This document shows positions 9,845 through 18,976 of a stretch of 61,669 nucleotides of DNA, one piece after another; within the stretch, counting starts at the first letter, position 1; each line of letters opens with the position of its first letter. Source of the DNA: Albidovulum sp. (GTDB lineage Bacteria > Pseudomonadota > Alphaproteobacteria > Rhodobacterales > Rhodobacteraceae); assembly GCA_028823855.1 (NCBI GenBank), contig JAPPFL010000028.1, forward strand, positions 1-61,669, read 5' to 3'. A model generated the notes under the pieces. It searched no databases. It was not told the origin of the DNA and was given only the letters and a program-made list of their open reading frames with translations. The position numbers were made by a program, and so were the translations under genes.

Positions 9845-10870
9845 ATGAAGAAAGCACTTTCTGTTTTGGCCGCGGTCGCGATCGGCATCGGCTTGCCGAG
9901 CGGCGTCCTTGCTTCGGATTATTCGATCGGCGTATCGAACACCGTCCAGGGAAACGGCTGGCGCGAGCAAATGATCTGCGCGATCAAGGCGCAGGCGCTT
10001 TCGTCCGGCAAGGTTTCGGATCTTAATATCGCGCATCGCAACACCGATGCGGCGGGCCAGCTCGAGGACATTCGAAACCTTATTCAGGCGGGCGTCGATG
10101 CGATAATCATCAATCCGTCGAATCCCGACGGGCTGAACGCTGCGATTCAAGAAGCGACGGATGCCGGCATCGTTGTCGTCGCGGTCGACCAGGCTGTCAG
10201 CGCTCCGACCGCCTATGTCCTTTCGAACAACCAGGAAGAATACGCGTATCTTGGCGCCAAATGGCTGTTCGAGCAGCTCGGCGGCAGCGGGGACGTTGTC
10301 TATATGCGCGGCGCCGCCGGCGCCTCGGCCGACAGCGACCGCGATGCAGGGTTCCACCGTGCGCACGACGAACATCCCGACGTCAATATCATCCACGAAG
10401 TCTTTACAGGCTGGCAGCAGGACCAGGGCAAGCAGCAAATGCTCGATTTTCTCGCGACGGGAATTCCCCTGGACGGCGTTTGGACAAGCGGCATCGACAA
10501 TGTCATCGTCGACGCGTTCCTGGAATCCGATTCGCCTCTCGTCCCGATCGTCGGCGCGGACAATGCCGGTTTCGTGGGAATGCTGAGTTCGGTCGACGGA
10601 CTTGTCGGCGCGGCCGTAACCAATCCCGGCTCGGTCGGAGGCGCGGGCATTGCTCTCGCCTTGAATATCCTCGGCGGAGACGCGCCCGGCGACAGAACCG
10701 TGCTTGTCGATCCGGCACTGTGGGAGAACCAGACGGAAGAAGGCAAGGCAACACTAGCCGCGGCGGAAAACCCGAACCTCGATCCGGAGTGGCCCGTCAG
10801 TGTCTCGATTCCCGGATGGACCGACTACTCCATGGAACAGATTATCGCCTGCAAGGGTCCCGGCGAGTAG
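9845..10870 (+). CDS. Ribose/sugar-type ABC transporter substrate-binding protein
   Basis: This periplasmic binding protein captures the solute for the ABC importer encoded just downstream. It begins at 9845 after an AAGGAA site with a clear Sec signal peptide (MKKALSVLAAVAIGIGLPSG, cleavage near ASDYS). The mature part has the type I periplasmic binding fold of the RbsB family: IGVSNTVQGNGWREQM, DIRNLIQAGVDAIIINPSN and AGIVVVAVDQAV are typical. The protein has 341 residues. A strong hairpin at 10902-10930 separates it from the ATPase gene, an arrangement commonly used to keep more binding-protein mRNA than transporter mRNA. The ligand is probably a pentose, polyol or inositol-like sugar given the neighbours. 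Confidence 0.9.
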   Translation: MKKALSVLAAVAIGIGLPSGVLASDYSIGVSNTVQGNGWREQMICAIKAQALSSGKVSDLNIAHRNTDAAGQLEDIRNLIQAGVDAIIINPSNPDGLNAAIQEATDAGIVVVAVDQAVSAPTAYVLSNNQEEYAYLGAKWLFEQLGGSGDVVYMRGAAGASADSDRDAGFHRAHDEHPDVNIIHEVFTGWQQDQGKQQMLDFLATGIPLDGVWTSGIDNVIVDAFLESDSPLVPIVGADNAGFVGMLSSVDGLVGAAVTNPGSVGGAGIALALNILGGDAPGDRTVLVDPALWENQTEEGKATLAAAENPNLDPEWPVSVSIPGWTDYSMEQIIACKGPGE

Positions 10871-10901
10871 TCGATCAGCCGAAAAAGAAAACAATGAGTA
10901 T

Positions 10902-10930
10902 CCGGTCCCCGAGAAGCGAACGGGGGCCGG
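10902..10930 (+). promoter_or_regulatory. Intercistronic hairpin between binding-protein and ATPase genes
   Basis: A 10-bp GC stem (CCGGTCCCCG with CGGGGGCCGG, one G-U pair) with a 9-nt loop lies 31 bases after the binding-protein stop codon. It has no U-tract, so it is more likely an mRNA-stabilising or partial attenuation hairpin than a full terminator. A second imperfect GC hairpin (GGGCC..GGGCCC) follows directly. Confidence 0.55.
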
Positions 10931-10971
10931 GATTTTCCGGGCCCAAAAAATGAAGTGAGGCCGCGAACGTC

Positions 10972-12468
10972 TTGTCCGATGAACGGATACCGCTTCTTGA
11001 AGCATCAAACGTTACCAAGATCTTCGGTGCCGTACGAGCTCTGACGAGCGCATCGCTTGAACTCTTTTCCGGCGAGATCGTGGCCCTGCTTGGCGCAAAC
11101 GGCGCCGGGAAATCCACTCTCGTAAATGTATTGACCGGCGCGATTCGCCCGGACAGCGGGCATGTCCGCATTCGAGGGCGAGAATTCAAGGCCGCCTCGC
11201 CCACCGATGCCCGTCAATCCGGCCTTATTCCCGTCTATCAGGAATCGTCCATGATCCCGGACCTTTCCGTGGCGGACAATCTTCGGCTGACGAATACCGA
11301 ACCTGCGCCCTTTCGCTACTGGCTCGGCGAACTGGGAATCGGCCAACTCGGGCTGGACGAGGAGGCGGGCGGGCTTCCTCTTGCGACTTTGCGCATTCTC
11401 GATCTTGCGCGAGCTCTCGCTAGCGAACCGGAAGTACTGCTTCTGGACGAGATGACGGCCGCGCTTCCGACGGATCTCGTGCGGAAAGTGCTCGATGTGA
11501 TCAGGAGCCAAAAGGCCCGGGATTGCGGGATCATCTTCATTTCCCATCGCTTCGTTGAAGTCGCCGCTGTCTGCGACCGGGCCTCGGTTCTTCGAGACGG
11601 TCGAACCGTCGGAAACCTCGCGATCGAGCCGGGCGTCGAGGATCGAATCGTCGATATGATGCTTGGCGGATCCATCGACGCGGCGGCCGCTCGAAAAGCG
11701 AAGTCCGCCGACGACCGTGCGCCCGGCTTGCCTCGGCTATCGGCGAAGGGGCTTTCGGCTGGCACGAATCTTGCCGACGTATCATTCGAATTGCATCGCG
11801 GCGAAGTTCTCGGCGTCGTGGCTCTGGAAGGACAGGGGCAGGACGAGCTTTTCGAAGTGCTGTCCGGATTTGAGAAGCCGAGCGGCGGGTTCATCGAGGT
11901 TGAGGGGAATAAGGTTTCGTTCGAGCACCCAGCCGACGCGATCGAGGCGGGCCTCGCCTACGTTCCGGGCGACAGGGCCGCGGCTCTGCTGATGCAGCGC
12001 TCGGTCCGCGAAAACATCGCATTGCCTTTTTCCGCGCAGGTATCGGCCTGGGGCGCGATCCCGGTCAAACGCGAAGGCGAGCGCGTGGCCGAAGCGATTG
12101 AAAGGCTGCAGATCGACACGCGGGCGCAGGGAGAGGTTCGCCGCCTGTCCGGCGGCAATCAGCAAAAGGTAACGATCGGGCGCTGGATTGCGACCGGGAC
12201 GAAAACGCTACTTCTCTTCGACCCGACTCGCGGAATCGATATCCGAACGAAGCGGCAGATCTATCCGTTGATGAGGAAATTCGCGAAGCAAGGCGCATCC
12301 GTGCTCTACTATTCGTCGGAACTGGAGGAAATTCCACTTGTTTGCGATCGCGTAATCGTGATTTTTAGCGGTCGCATCGTCGACACGTTCAATGCCGGCG
12401 ATGCAGATGAATCAACATTGATGCGCGCGGCCCACGGTCTGGCGCTATCGTCCGCAGAGGCCGCCTGA
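10972..12468 (+). CDS. Sugar ABC transporter ATP-binding protein (RbsA/MglA type)
   Basis: This double-ATPase subunit powers sugar import. At 498 residues it has two nucleotide-binding domains in tandem. The N-terminal one has Walker A LLGANGAGKST and Walker B VLLLDEMTAAL, but its signature region (PLATLRILDLARALA) departs from LSGG. The C-terminal one has a degenerate P-loop (ALEGQGQDE) and a canonical LSGGNQQKV signature, as usual in this family. The start is probably TTG at 10972; the only ribosome binding candidate is the GTGAGG upstream, so initiation may be weak. Its stop overlaps the permease ATG at 12468 by one base, implying translational coupling. Confidence 0.9.
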   Translation: MSDERIPLLEASNVTKIFGAVRALTSASLELFSGEIVALLGANGAGKSTLVNVLTGAIRPDSGHVRIRGREFKAASPTDARQSGLIPVYQESSMIPDLSVADNLRLTNTEPAPFRYWLGELGIGQLGLDEEAGGLPLATLRILDLARALASEPEVLLLDEMTAALPTDLVRKVLDVIRSQKARDCGIIFISHRFVEVAAVCDRASVLRDGRTVGNLAIEPGVEDRIVDMMLGGSIDAAAARKAKSADDRAPGLPRLSAKGLSAGTNLADVSFELHRGEVLGVVALEGQGQDELFEVLSGFEKPSGGFIEVEGNKVSFEHPADAIEAGLAYVPGDRAAALLMQRSVRENIALPFSAQVSAWGAIPVKREGERVAEAIERLQIDTRAQGEVRRLSGGNQQKVTIGRWIATGTKTLLLFDPTRGIDIRTKRQIYPLMRKFAKQGASVLYYSSELEEIPLVCDRVIVIFSGRIVDTFNAGDADESTLMRAAHGLALSSAEAA

Positions 12469-13448
12469 TGGGGTTTTTTCGGCGGGAAAGCTGGAACCTT
12501 GGCCTCGTTGCCATCCTGGCGCTTCTTTTCGTTCTGACGAAAGTCGTGCAGCCGAACTACGGAGCCAGCGGCATAGTGGGACTGGCGCAGGCGGCCCTTC
12601 CGTTCGCATTCGCTGCGGCGGCGCAAGCCATCGTGGTAATCGTTGGCGGCATCGACCTCTCAATCGCCTCGATGATGGCCGTTACGAGCGTCGCCGCAGC
12701 CGTCATGATGGAAGGAGCGTCGGAAGGCCAGGCGTTCTGGATCGCCCTGTTCATTCTCGCCCTCGGAACAGCGATGGGCGCCTTGAACGGCATTTTGATC
12801 GTGCTAACGCGAGTCCCCGACATCGTTGTAACCCTGGCGATGCTATATGTTTGGGAAGGCGTCGCGCTAATGATACTCAAGGCGCCCGGAGGCGGAGCCT
12901 CGGATTGGCTGATGGGCCTGCCTATCGGTTCCATTCCGCTGCCCGGCGTTCCCGAAAGCGTCTCGTCGTTCCTTCCGAAGGCGCTGCTGCTCCTGGTAGT
13001 CTGCATCGCAGTTGTCTGGGTGCCGCTGAAACGCTCGAAACTTGGATTGCAAATCTACGCGATCGGATCGAGCGAACAAGCCGCCTACCGAACCGGCGTG
13101 CCGGTAAAGCGATCAAAAGTCGCGGCCTATGCGATCGCCGGACTGTTTGCCGCCATGGGCGGACTCGTGCTTACCGCATCGACGGGCATCGGCGCGCCGA
13201 TCCCGGGACCGTACCTGCTCGCAAGCGTCGCGGCGGTTGTCTTGGGCGGGGTCGTGCTCGGCGGCGGGCGGGGAGGATTGCTGGGGCCGATCATCGCGGT
13301 CTTCATTCTCAGGCTGGTTAGAACGATCCTCACGTTTCTTGCCGTCGATCCCAATGTGACGACTATCGTGGAAGGCACCATCATGGTAGCGGTAGTCATG
13401 GTCGGCGGCGTCTTGGCGCTGCGCGGCCGGCGAAGGTCGGCCGCATGA
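12468..13448 (+). CDS. Sugar ABC transporter permease 1 (RbsC type)
   Basis: This inner-membrane subunit has 326 residues and eight to ten hydrophobic segments, beginning with LGLVAILALLFVLTK. It carries the family signature VVIVGGIDLSIASMM and a C-terminal GGVVLGGGRGGLLG block that contacts the ATPase. It begins inside the end of the ATPase gene and its own stop overlaps the next permease by four bases, so the three are a coupled unit. Two different permeases in one ribose-type system suggest a heterodimeric channel rather than the RbsC homodimer. Confidence 0.9.
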   Translation: MGFFRRESWNLGLVAILALLFVLTKVVQPNYGASGIVGLAQAALPFAFAAAAQAIVVIVGGIDLSIASMMAVTSVAAAVMMEGASEGQAFWIALFILALGTAMGALNGILIVLTRVPDIVVTLAMLYVWEGVALMILKAPGGGASDWLMGLPIGSIPLPGVPESVSSFLPKALLLLVVCIAVVWVPLKRSKLGLQIYAIGSSEQAAYRTGVPVKRSKVAAYAIAGLFAAMGGLVLTASTGIGAPIPGPYLLASVAAVVLGGVVLGGGRGGLLGPIIAVFILRLVRTILTFLAVDPNVTTIVEGTIMVAVVMVGGVLALRGRRRSAA

Positions 13449-14419
13449 CCGTAGCCGCGGCAGAGGGACCTGCGATTCGGATCAAGCGCTTCTTGAGCGA
13501 GTACCCCGTGGTTCCGCTAATACTGCTACTGGCCGCGCTAGTCGTGGCGCTCGAAGTTATCCGTCCGGGGATAGTCAATGAAAGATGGATCGCCAACACG
13601 ATCAAGTTCGCGATTCCGCTAGCCATGCTGGCATCCTGCCAGACCTTGACGATGCTTACCGGCGGCATCGATCTCTCGGTCGGAACGATCGCGACGATCA
13701 GTTCATTCGTGATGGCGACCCAGGTGCCGCTTGCCGGCACGGCTTCGGCAGTCGTGATCGCGCTTGTTCCCGCGTTTCTCCTGGGACTCGTCAACGGCTT
13801 CGGAGTCGGCATCTGCCGCGTGCATCCCTTGATCATGACGCTCGGCACGGGATTGATCGGCATAGGATGCCTTCAAGTCTACCAGCGATTCGTGATCGCC
13901 ACGGGTTCGGAAGTTCCGGATTTTCTTGCGTGGCTGGGCACGGGCCGAATTTGGATTCTGCCCCACTCGCTGCTCCTTTTCGTTCCATTCGCGGTCGCCG
14001 TCGTTTTCATGCTGAGGAGGACGGGATTCGGGCGCCTGCTCTACGCCCTGGGAGACAACGAAAACGCGTCCCGGCTCTCGGGAGTTCGAGGATGGCAGGT
14101 CTTTCTCGCCCTCTACGCGCTATCGGGACTGATCGCGGGCATAACGGGACTGCTGTATCTGGGGCTGATCAAGGCCCCTTCGCTTTCGCTGGTGGAACCG
14201 CGCCTCCTACCCGCGGTCGCGGCGGCGGTCATCGGCGGGACTTCGATCTTCGGCGGGCGCGGAACCTACTCGGGCACGATTGTCGGCGCGCTCATACTGA
14301 CGGTCCTGACGACCATGCTGACGGTCATGCAGATACCCGAAGGAACGCGCCGATTGCTGTTCGGCGTCATTATTCTAGCCGTGACCGCGATATATCTCAG
14401 ACTTACAGAGGAAAGCTGA
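13445..14419 (+). CDS. Sugar ABC transporter permease 2 (RbsC type)
   Basis: This is the second membrane permease, 324 residues, with the same architecture as its partner: hydrophobic segments throughout, LTMLTGGIDLSVGTIATISS as the family signature and VIGGTSIFGGRGTYSGTIVG near the end. It overlaps the upstream permease by four bases (ATGA). The sequence differs from permease 1 enough that this is an old heteromeric pair, not a recent duplication. An oxidoreductase gene with an AGGAGG site follows after 21 bp. Confidence 0.9.
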   Translation: MTVAAAEGPAIRIKRFLSEYPVVPLILLLAALVVALEVIRPGIVNERWIANTIKFAIPLAMLASCQTLTMLTGGIDLSVGTIATISSFVMATQVPLAGTASAVVIALVPAFLLGLVNGFGVGICRVHPLIMTLGTGLIGIGCLQVYQRFVIATGSEVPDFLAWLGTGRIWILPHSLLLFVPFAVAVVFMLRRTGFGRLLYALGDNENASRLSGVRGWQVFLALYALSGLIAGITGLLYLGLIKAPSLSLVEPRLLPAVAAAVIGGTSIFGGRGTYSGTIVGALILTVLTTMLTVMQIPEGTRRLLFGVIILAVTAIYLRLTEES

Positions 14420-14440
14420 CAGGAACAGGAGGACGTTGGA

Positions 14441-15514
14441 ATGGCTTTTCGCGTTGCGGGCATCAGTTTTGACCATATGCACATGGGCGATCTGCTCCGA
14501 ATGGCGCACGACCATCCGGAGGCGGAAATCGCAGGCGTCTTCGATCCGAACCCCGATCGGATGTGCCGTGCAATCGCCGATTTCGGAATTCCCGAAAGCA
14601 GGGTATTCACCGAACTCGAAGCCTGCATCGAAACCGCCCGGCCCGATCTGGCGATACTTTGCGTGAAAACCGCGGAGCATGCGGCCTATACCGAAAGGCT
14701 GGCGGCGCTCGGCGTCAACGTGATGGTCGAAAAGCCCTTCGCCGCCACCGCGGACGAGGCTCGCCGAATGATCGCGGCGATGGAGAAATCGGGAAAAACG
14801 CTTGCGATAAACTGGCCGCTCGCCTGGGTTGAAAGCCATGCGACCGCTAAGAGATGGGTTGATGAAGGGAAAATCGGAAAGCTGATAGAAGTTCATTCCT
14901 ATGGCGGCAATCGCGGACCGCTCTACCATCTTGCTGACAAGATCGAAGTATCGCGGGAAGAAGTCGAGCGCCAAAAGCCGACCTCCTGGTGGTACAAAAG
15001 GGAAGCGGGCGGCGGAAGCCTGCTCGACTATCTAGGCTATGGCGCCACTCTGGGAACATGGTACATGAATGGCGAGGCGCCATTGGACGTCACAAGCGCG
15101 TGGGACGCGGGCGGCGAAGTCGAAGTCGATCAGCACTCGATTACGATTTGCCGATACAGCGCAGGATTGTCGAAGATGGAAACTCGTTGGGGCACGTTCA
15201 CCGATCCGTGGACTATTCAGCCGCAGCCCAAGTGCGGATTCGTGCTCGTCGGAGAAGACGGCACGATTTCGAGCTACGACTACGACGAATTCATCACCGT
15301 CCAGAACCGAGCGCAGCCGAACCCGACGAGAGTCCCGGTTGACCGCCTGCCCGAAGGCCGGCGAAACGGGGTCGAGTACGTCCTAGGCTGCATATCGGAA
15401 GAGAAGAAGCCCGAAGGCTGCCTGGACCCTGCGCTTTGCCTGACGGCCCAGCGAATCGTCGATACGGCTTTTCAGGCGGCCGAGTCCAAGCGCACGATGG
15501 AGCTGCTACCGTGA
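14441..15514 (+). CDS. Gfo/Idh/MocA family oxidoreductase 2
   Basis: This 357-residue NAD(P)-dependent oxidoreductase starts at 14441 after AGGAGG. The N-terminal part has a shortened Rossmann motif (VAGISFDHMHMGDLLRMA) lacking the usual GxGxxG glycines, so cofactor binding may be altered. The EKPFAA motif with its Lys is present, followed by the C-terminal domain with GGGSLLDYLGYGA. Members with this N-terminal variant form a distinct subgroup often found beside sugar ABC importers. Its stop overlaps the GTG start of the next gene by four bases. Confidence 0.82.
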   Translation: MAFRVAGISFDHMHMGDLLRMAHDHPEAEIAGVFDPNPDRMCRAIADFGIPESRVFTELEACIETARPDLAILCVKTAEHAAYTERLAALGVNVMVEKPFAATADEARRMIAAMEKSGKTLAINWPLAWVESHATAKRWVDEGKIGKLIEVHSYGGNRGPLYHLADKIEVSREEVERQKPTSWWYKREAGGGSLLDYLGYGATLGTWYMNGEAPLDVTSAWDAGGEVEVDQHSITICRYSAGLSKMETRWGTFTDPWTIQPQPKCGFVLVGEDGTISSYDYDEFITVQNRAQPNPTRVPVDRLPEGRRNGVEYVLGCISEEKKPEGCLDPALCLTAQRIVDTAFQAAESKRTMELLP

Positions 15515-16605
15515 CCGACAAGACGCCGACCGACGACGAATACTCGCTGAAGACCCCGGAACTTCCGAGAATTCCGGCTCCGGAACTGGACTATCGTCCG
15601 CCGGCGCCACGAAAATATTCGCCGAAAATCGCGCTGATTGGCGCAGGCGGAATCGCGGGTTCCCATCTTGATGCCTATCGCGACGCCGGGTGGGATGTCG
15701 CGATTATCGCCAGCCGCACGCTGGAAAGCGCCGTCGCACGCAGAAACGAATTTTTTCCCGAAGCTGCCGCGACCGACGATGTGGCCGGCGTTTTGTCCGA
15801 TCCCTCTATCGAGGTGGTCGATTTGACGCCTCATCCCGAAGAGAGAGGCCCCTTGATCGAATCGGCGATCGATGCCGGAAAGCACGTGCTGTCGCAGAAG
15901 CCGTTCGTTTCGGACCTTGAGGAAGGCGAGCGCCTGGCGAGCTTGGCGGAAGATCGAGGCGTCAAGCTGGCCGTCAATCAAAACGGTCGCTGGTCTCCCC
16001 ATATGGCGTGGATGCGGAACGCCGTACGAAGCGGCCTGATCGGAACGCCGGTCGGCGTCCATCTGGCGGTCCACTGGGACCATTCCTGGATCGCAGGCAC
16101 GCCCTTCGAAAAAATCGAGGATTTGATCCTGTATGATTTCGGCATTCACTGGTTCGATTTCTTGATCAGCCTTGTCGGCGACCGCGCGCGTTCCGTGCGC
16201 GCCACCAAATGCTTCGGGACCGGGCAAGCGGCGAAGGTTGCGCTATTCGCCCAGTGCATCGTCGAACTCGAAGGCGGGCAGGCGAGCCTGGTCTTCGACG
16301 GCGGAACCAAATTCGTTACTCACGCGACGGCGTTCGTAGGAGGCACGGAGGGCTCCCTGTCTAGCCGCGGTCCGGACTTCGGGAGCCAGGGCGTGACACT
16401 TACAACGGAGAATGGAATCGCGGAACCAGCGCTGGAGGGGTCCTGGTTCAACGACGGATTCCGGGGCGCAATGGGAGAACTGCTTTCGGCGATCGAGGAT
16501 GACCGAACGCCTGTGAATGGCGTTCGCGAGAATATTGAAAGCCTGCGTCTGACTTTTGCCGCCGCGGAGTCATCTCGAACCGGTCAACTTGTCTCTCTGG
16601 CGTGA
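15511..16605 (+). CDS. Gfo/Idh/MocA family oxidoreductase 3
   Basis: This 364-residue member of the family starts at GTG 15511, overlapping the previous stop (GTGA). A 35-residue Pro-rich N-terminal extension precedes the Rossmann motif IALIGAGGIAGSHLDAY. It has QKPFV in place of EKP and the C-terminal DFGIHWFDF segment with Asp and His. It is the last gene of the module: three dehydrogenases of one family, one isomerase-like enzyme, an SDR and an importer. That combination fits a multistep oxidation and epimerisation route for an inositol, amino sugar or keto-sugar, but no step can be assigned. Confidence 0.87.
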   Translation: MTDKTPTDDEYSLKTPELPRIPAPELDYRPPAPRKYSPKIALIGAGGIAGSHLDAYRDAGWDVAIIASRTLESAVARRNEFFPEAAATDDVAGVLSDPSIEVVDLTPHPEERGPLIESAIDAGKHVLSQKPFVSDLEEGERLASLAEDRGVKLAVNQNGRWSPHMAWMRNAVRSGLIGTPVGVHLAVHWDHSWIAGTPFEKIEDLILYDFGIHWFDFLISLVGDRARSVRATKCFGTGQAAKVALFAQCIVELEGGQASLVFDGGTKFVTHATAFVGGTEGSLSSRGPDFGSQGVTLTTENGIAEPALEGSWFNDGFRGAMGELLSAIEDDRTPVNGVRENIESLRLTFAAAESSRTGQLVSLA

Positions 16606-17056
16606 ATTCTCAGCGCAAGAGCAGAGCTTAAACCTCAAAAACTTCAATTCGTTTTTGAAACATGAATGCTTATTGTCATTCAACTGAGGCATTTTGGCAA
16701 ACGGCCAAATACAAAATCTGGTAGACTTCGCCGCATCCCCAATGCCGCTAGCAAGACCTGAAAATTTTCTACGACCCGCCTTTCCCGCTGCGATTACGCG
16801 CGTCTGCTCTTCGCAGCCGATCCCGGTCTCTCGACCGCCCGGTTCGAAAGTTTCGCCTATATCTCTCCAAGTCGAAGATATTCAGGCCAGAAGATGCAAG
16901 CCCGAGCAACTCGGAACTTACGTAAGGACCGGGAATTGCTGCAAATGCGATCCGGGCCGCGCCTAAAATCGGAAGTGGCGGCCTGCGAATCCCCGCTTCG
17001 GTTCCGAAGGAAATTTACTCTCGCGTCCCGTGCCGAGACACGACGGGAATTTAATC
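16606..17056. other. Gap between convergent gene sets
   Basis: This 451-bp stretch lies between the end of the sugar module and the end of the convergent TRAP operon. No gene, tRNA or convincing terminator hairpin is visible; short frames here have no motifs. Confidence 0.35.
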
Positions 17057-18361
17057 CTACAATTTGCTCGGCAGCCAAAGAGCTATCTCCGGAAACGCGG
17101 AAATCAACGCCGTTCCCACGCAAAGAAGTAGAAAAAAAGGAAAGGCCGCTTTAACGGTTCGTCCGATTCCGACCGACGTCAGGCCTTGGAGAATGTAGAG
17201 ATTCAGGCCCACCGGCGGCGTCAATGCGCTTAGTTCGATCATGATGACTAGAAAGACGCCGAACCATAGCGGATCGTAGCCCGCCTGCACGATCAGCGGA
17301 ACCGCGATCGGCACCGTCATCACCGTCATGGATGTCCCGTCCAGAAACATCCCCAGCACGATGTAGAGAAATGCCAGAATGAGCAGAATTCCGTATGGAG
17401 GCAGCTCAAGACTGGCAATTCCTTCCGTTATGCGAAGCGGCAGGTGAAGATAGGCGATCGCCGCCGAAAGAAATGCCGAGGCCGCGATGAGCATGCAGAT
17501 CATCGCCGAGACGCGAATCGTCGCCATCAGAGATTCTACTATCAAGTCCACAGAGAACTGCCGAGTTGCGACCGTGATCGCGATTGCGCAGGCTACGCCG
17601 ACGGCGGCGGCTTCGGACGGCGTAGCCAAGCCGGAATAGATCGAGCCCAGCACGATGAACATGAGCAAGACGATCGGCGCGAGTTCCAGCAGTCCTTTCA
17701 ATATGTCCCGGAACGATACCTCCTCGTCTTGCGGCGGAGCGGTGTCGGGCCGCAGTACGGCCACGAAAATAATGTACCCGGAATAAAGCGCGGCCATCAT
17801 GATTCCGGGAAGCAGGCCGGCCGCGAACAGCTTCGCAATCGAGACCTCCGCCAAGACGCCGTAGATTATCATCGCGATGGACGGCGGTATGAGCAGGCCG
17901 AAGCTTCCGGCGCCGGCGAGCGATCCCGAGGCCAGGTTCAAGTCGTAGCCCCGGCGAAGCAATTCCGGAATCGTGATCTTTCCCACCGTCGCAGTCGTCG
18001 CCGTGCTCGAACCGCTGATCGCTGCGAATACCGTACAGCCGAATACGTTCGTATGCAGGAGTCCGCCGGGTACTCGGGACACTAGCGGCGAAAGGCCGCG
18101 AAACAGCCGCTGCGATATATCGGTTCGAAATATGATGTCGCCCATCCAGATGAAGATCGGAATCGCCGCGAGTTCCCAGGATACCGCGCTAGAGGAAATG
18201 ACTTTGGTGGCGATCGCGCCGATTCGCGGAAGGCTGAAATCGAGCACGAAATAGATCGAGCCGGCGCCGACAAGAATAAGCCCCGCGAAAATCCACATCC
18301 CGGCGCCGAGAAACACGACGACAAGAACGAGCAGGACGGCGAATGATTCAATGGCGGACAT
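17057..18361 (-). CDS. dctM: TRAP transporter large permease
   Basis: This is the large membrane subunit of a tripartite ATP-independent periplasmic transporter, which uses the sodium or proton gradient to import an organic acid-like solute. At 434 residues with about twelve hydrophobic segments it is of normal length. Family blocks include FGCTVFAAISGSSTATTATV, SLAGAGSFGLLIPPSIAMI and TPPVGLNLYILQGL. It is the last gene of a three-gene minus-strand operon, 19 bp after the small permease. Confidence 0.92.
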   Translation of the reverse strand: MSAIESFAVLLVLVVVFLGAGMWIFAGLILVGAGSIYFVLDFSLPRIGAIATKVISSSAVSWELAAIPIFIWMGDIIFRTDISQRLFRGLSPLVSRVPGGLLHTNVFGCTVFAAISGSSTATTATVGKITIPELLRRGYDLNLASGSLAGAGSFGLLIPPSIAMIIYGVLAEVSIAKLFAAGLLPGIMMAALYSGYIIFVAVLRPDTAPPQDEEVSFRDILKGLLELAPIVLLMFIVLGSIYSGLATPSEAAAVGVACAIAITVATRQFSVDLIVESLMATIRVSAMICMLIAASAFLSAAIAYLHLPLRITEGIASLELPPYGILLILAFLYIVLGMFLDGTSMTVMTVPIAVPLIVQAGYDPLWFGVFLVIMIELSALTPPVGLNLYILQGLTSVGIGRTVKAAFPFFLLLCVGTALISAFPEIALWLPSKL

Positions 18362-18380
18362 TGAGACTCGAATCTCGTCT

Positions 18381-18941
18381 TCAAAGCGTCAGCGACGTCT
18401 CTTCGTCCTGGCCCGGCGTGGTCAGGCGGCAAAGTCGAACAAGCAGTTGGAGCGCAAGCAGCGACAGGCCGGCGAAGAAAATTGTTTCGGGGATCCACAA
18501 GGGGATCGGGAAATAGTGCTGGCTTACCGATTCCCTCCGCCAGAGTTTGGCTATGCTCCTCCATTCGTAGAACATCAGGAAAAGCACGAGCGCTTCGGCG
18601 CAAACGATGGAAAACGCGTCCGCGCACAGTTTCGCTTTTGGACCCATCCTTTGGGTCAGGACGCTGACGCGTATCATGGTTCCCTTTTCAAGAGCCCACC
18701 CGAGCGCGAGAAACGTAATGGCGGCGACGCCGTAGCCGACTAGGGCATCCGCCATGAAGGTCGAGTGCGAATAAAAGCGAAGCACGATCTCCAGCAGTAT
18801 GAGCGCGACCATGAGCGTCAAGAGGATTGCGGCGATTCCCGCCGCAATCCGATTCAATGTGGACGAAATCGCGGCAAGCCACCTTATTGCCAAAGGTTCT
18901 TGCCGCGGCTCCTTCTGATTCGAGGAATTTAGGCTGCTCAC
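18381..18941 (-). CDS. dctQ: TRAP transporter small permease
   Basis: This is the four-helix small membrane subunit of the TRAP transporter. The 186-residue protein has hydrophobic segments near residues 38-60, 72-90, 108-130 and 150-172 and the DctQ-type FYSHSTFMADALVGYGV and WALEKGTMIRV patches. Its start is probably the GTG at 18941 with no strong ribosome binding site. It lies between the binding protein and the large permease genes. Confidence 0.85.
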   Translation of the reverse strand: MSSLNSSNQKEPRQEPLAIRWLAAISSTLNRIAAGIAAILLTLMVALILLEIVLRFYSHSTFMADALVGYGVAAITFLALGWALEKGTMIRVSVLTQRMGPKAKLCADAFSIVCAEALVLFLMFYEWRSIAKLWRRESVSQHYFPIPLWIPETIFFAGLSLLALQLLVRLCRLTTPGQDEETSLTL

Positions 18942-18976
18942 CAGCCTACTGGCTCGGTTAGACTACTGTCGCCGCC

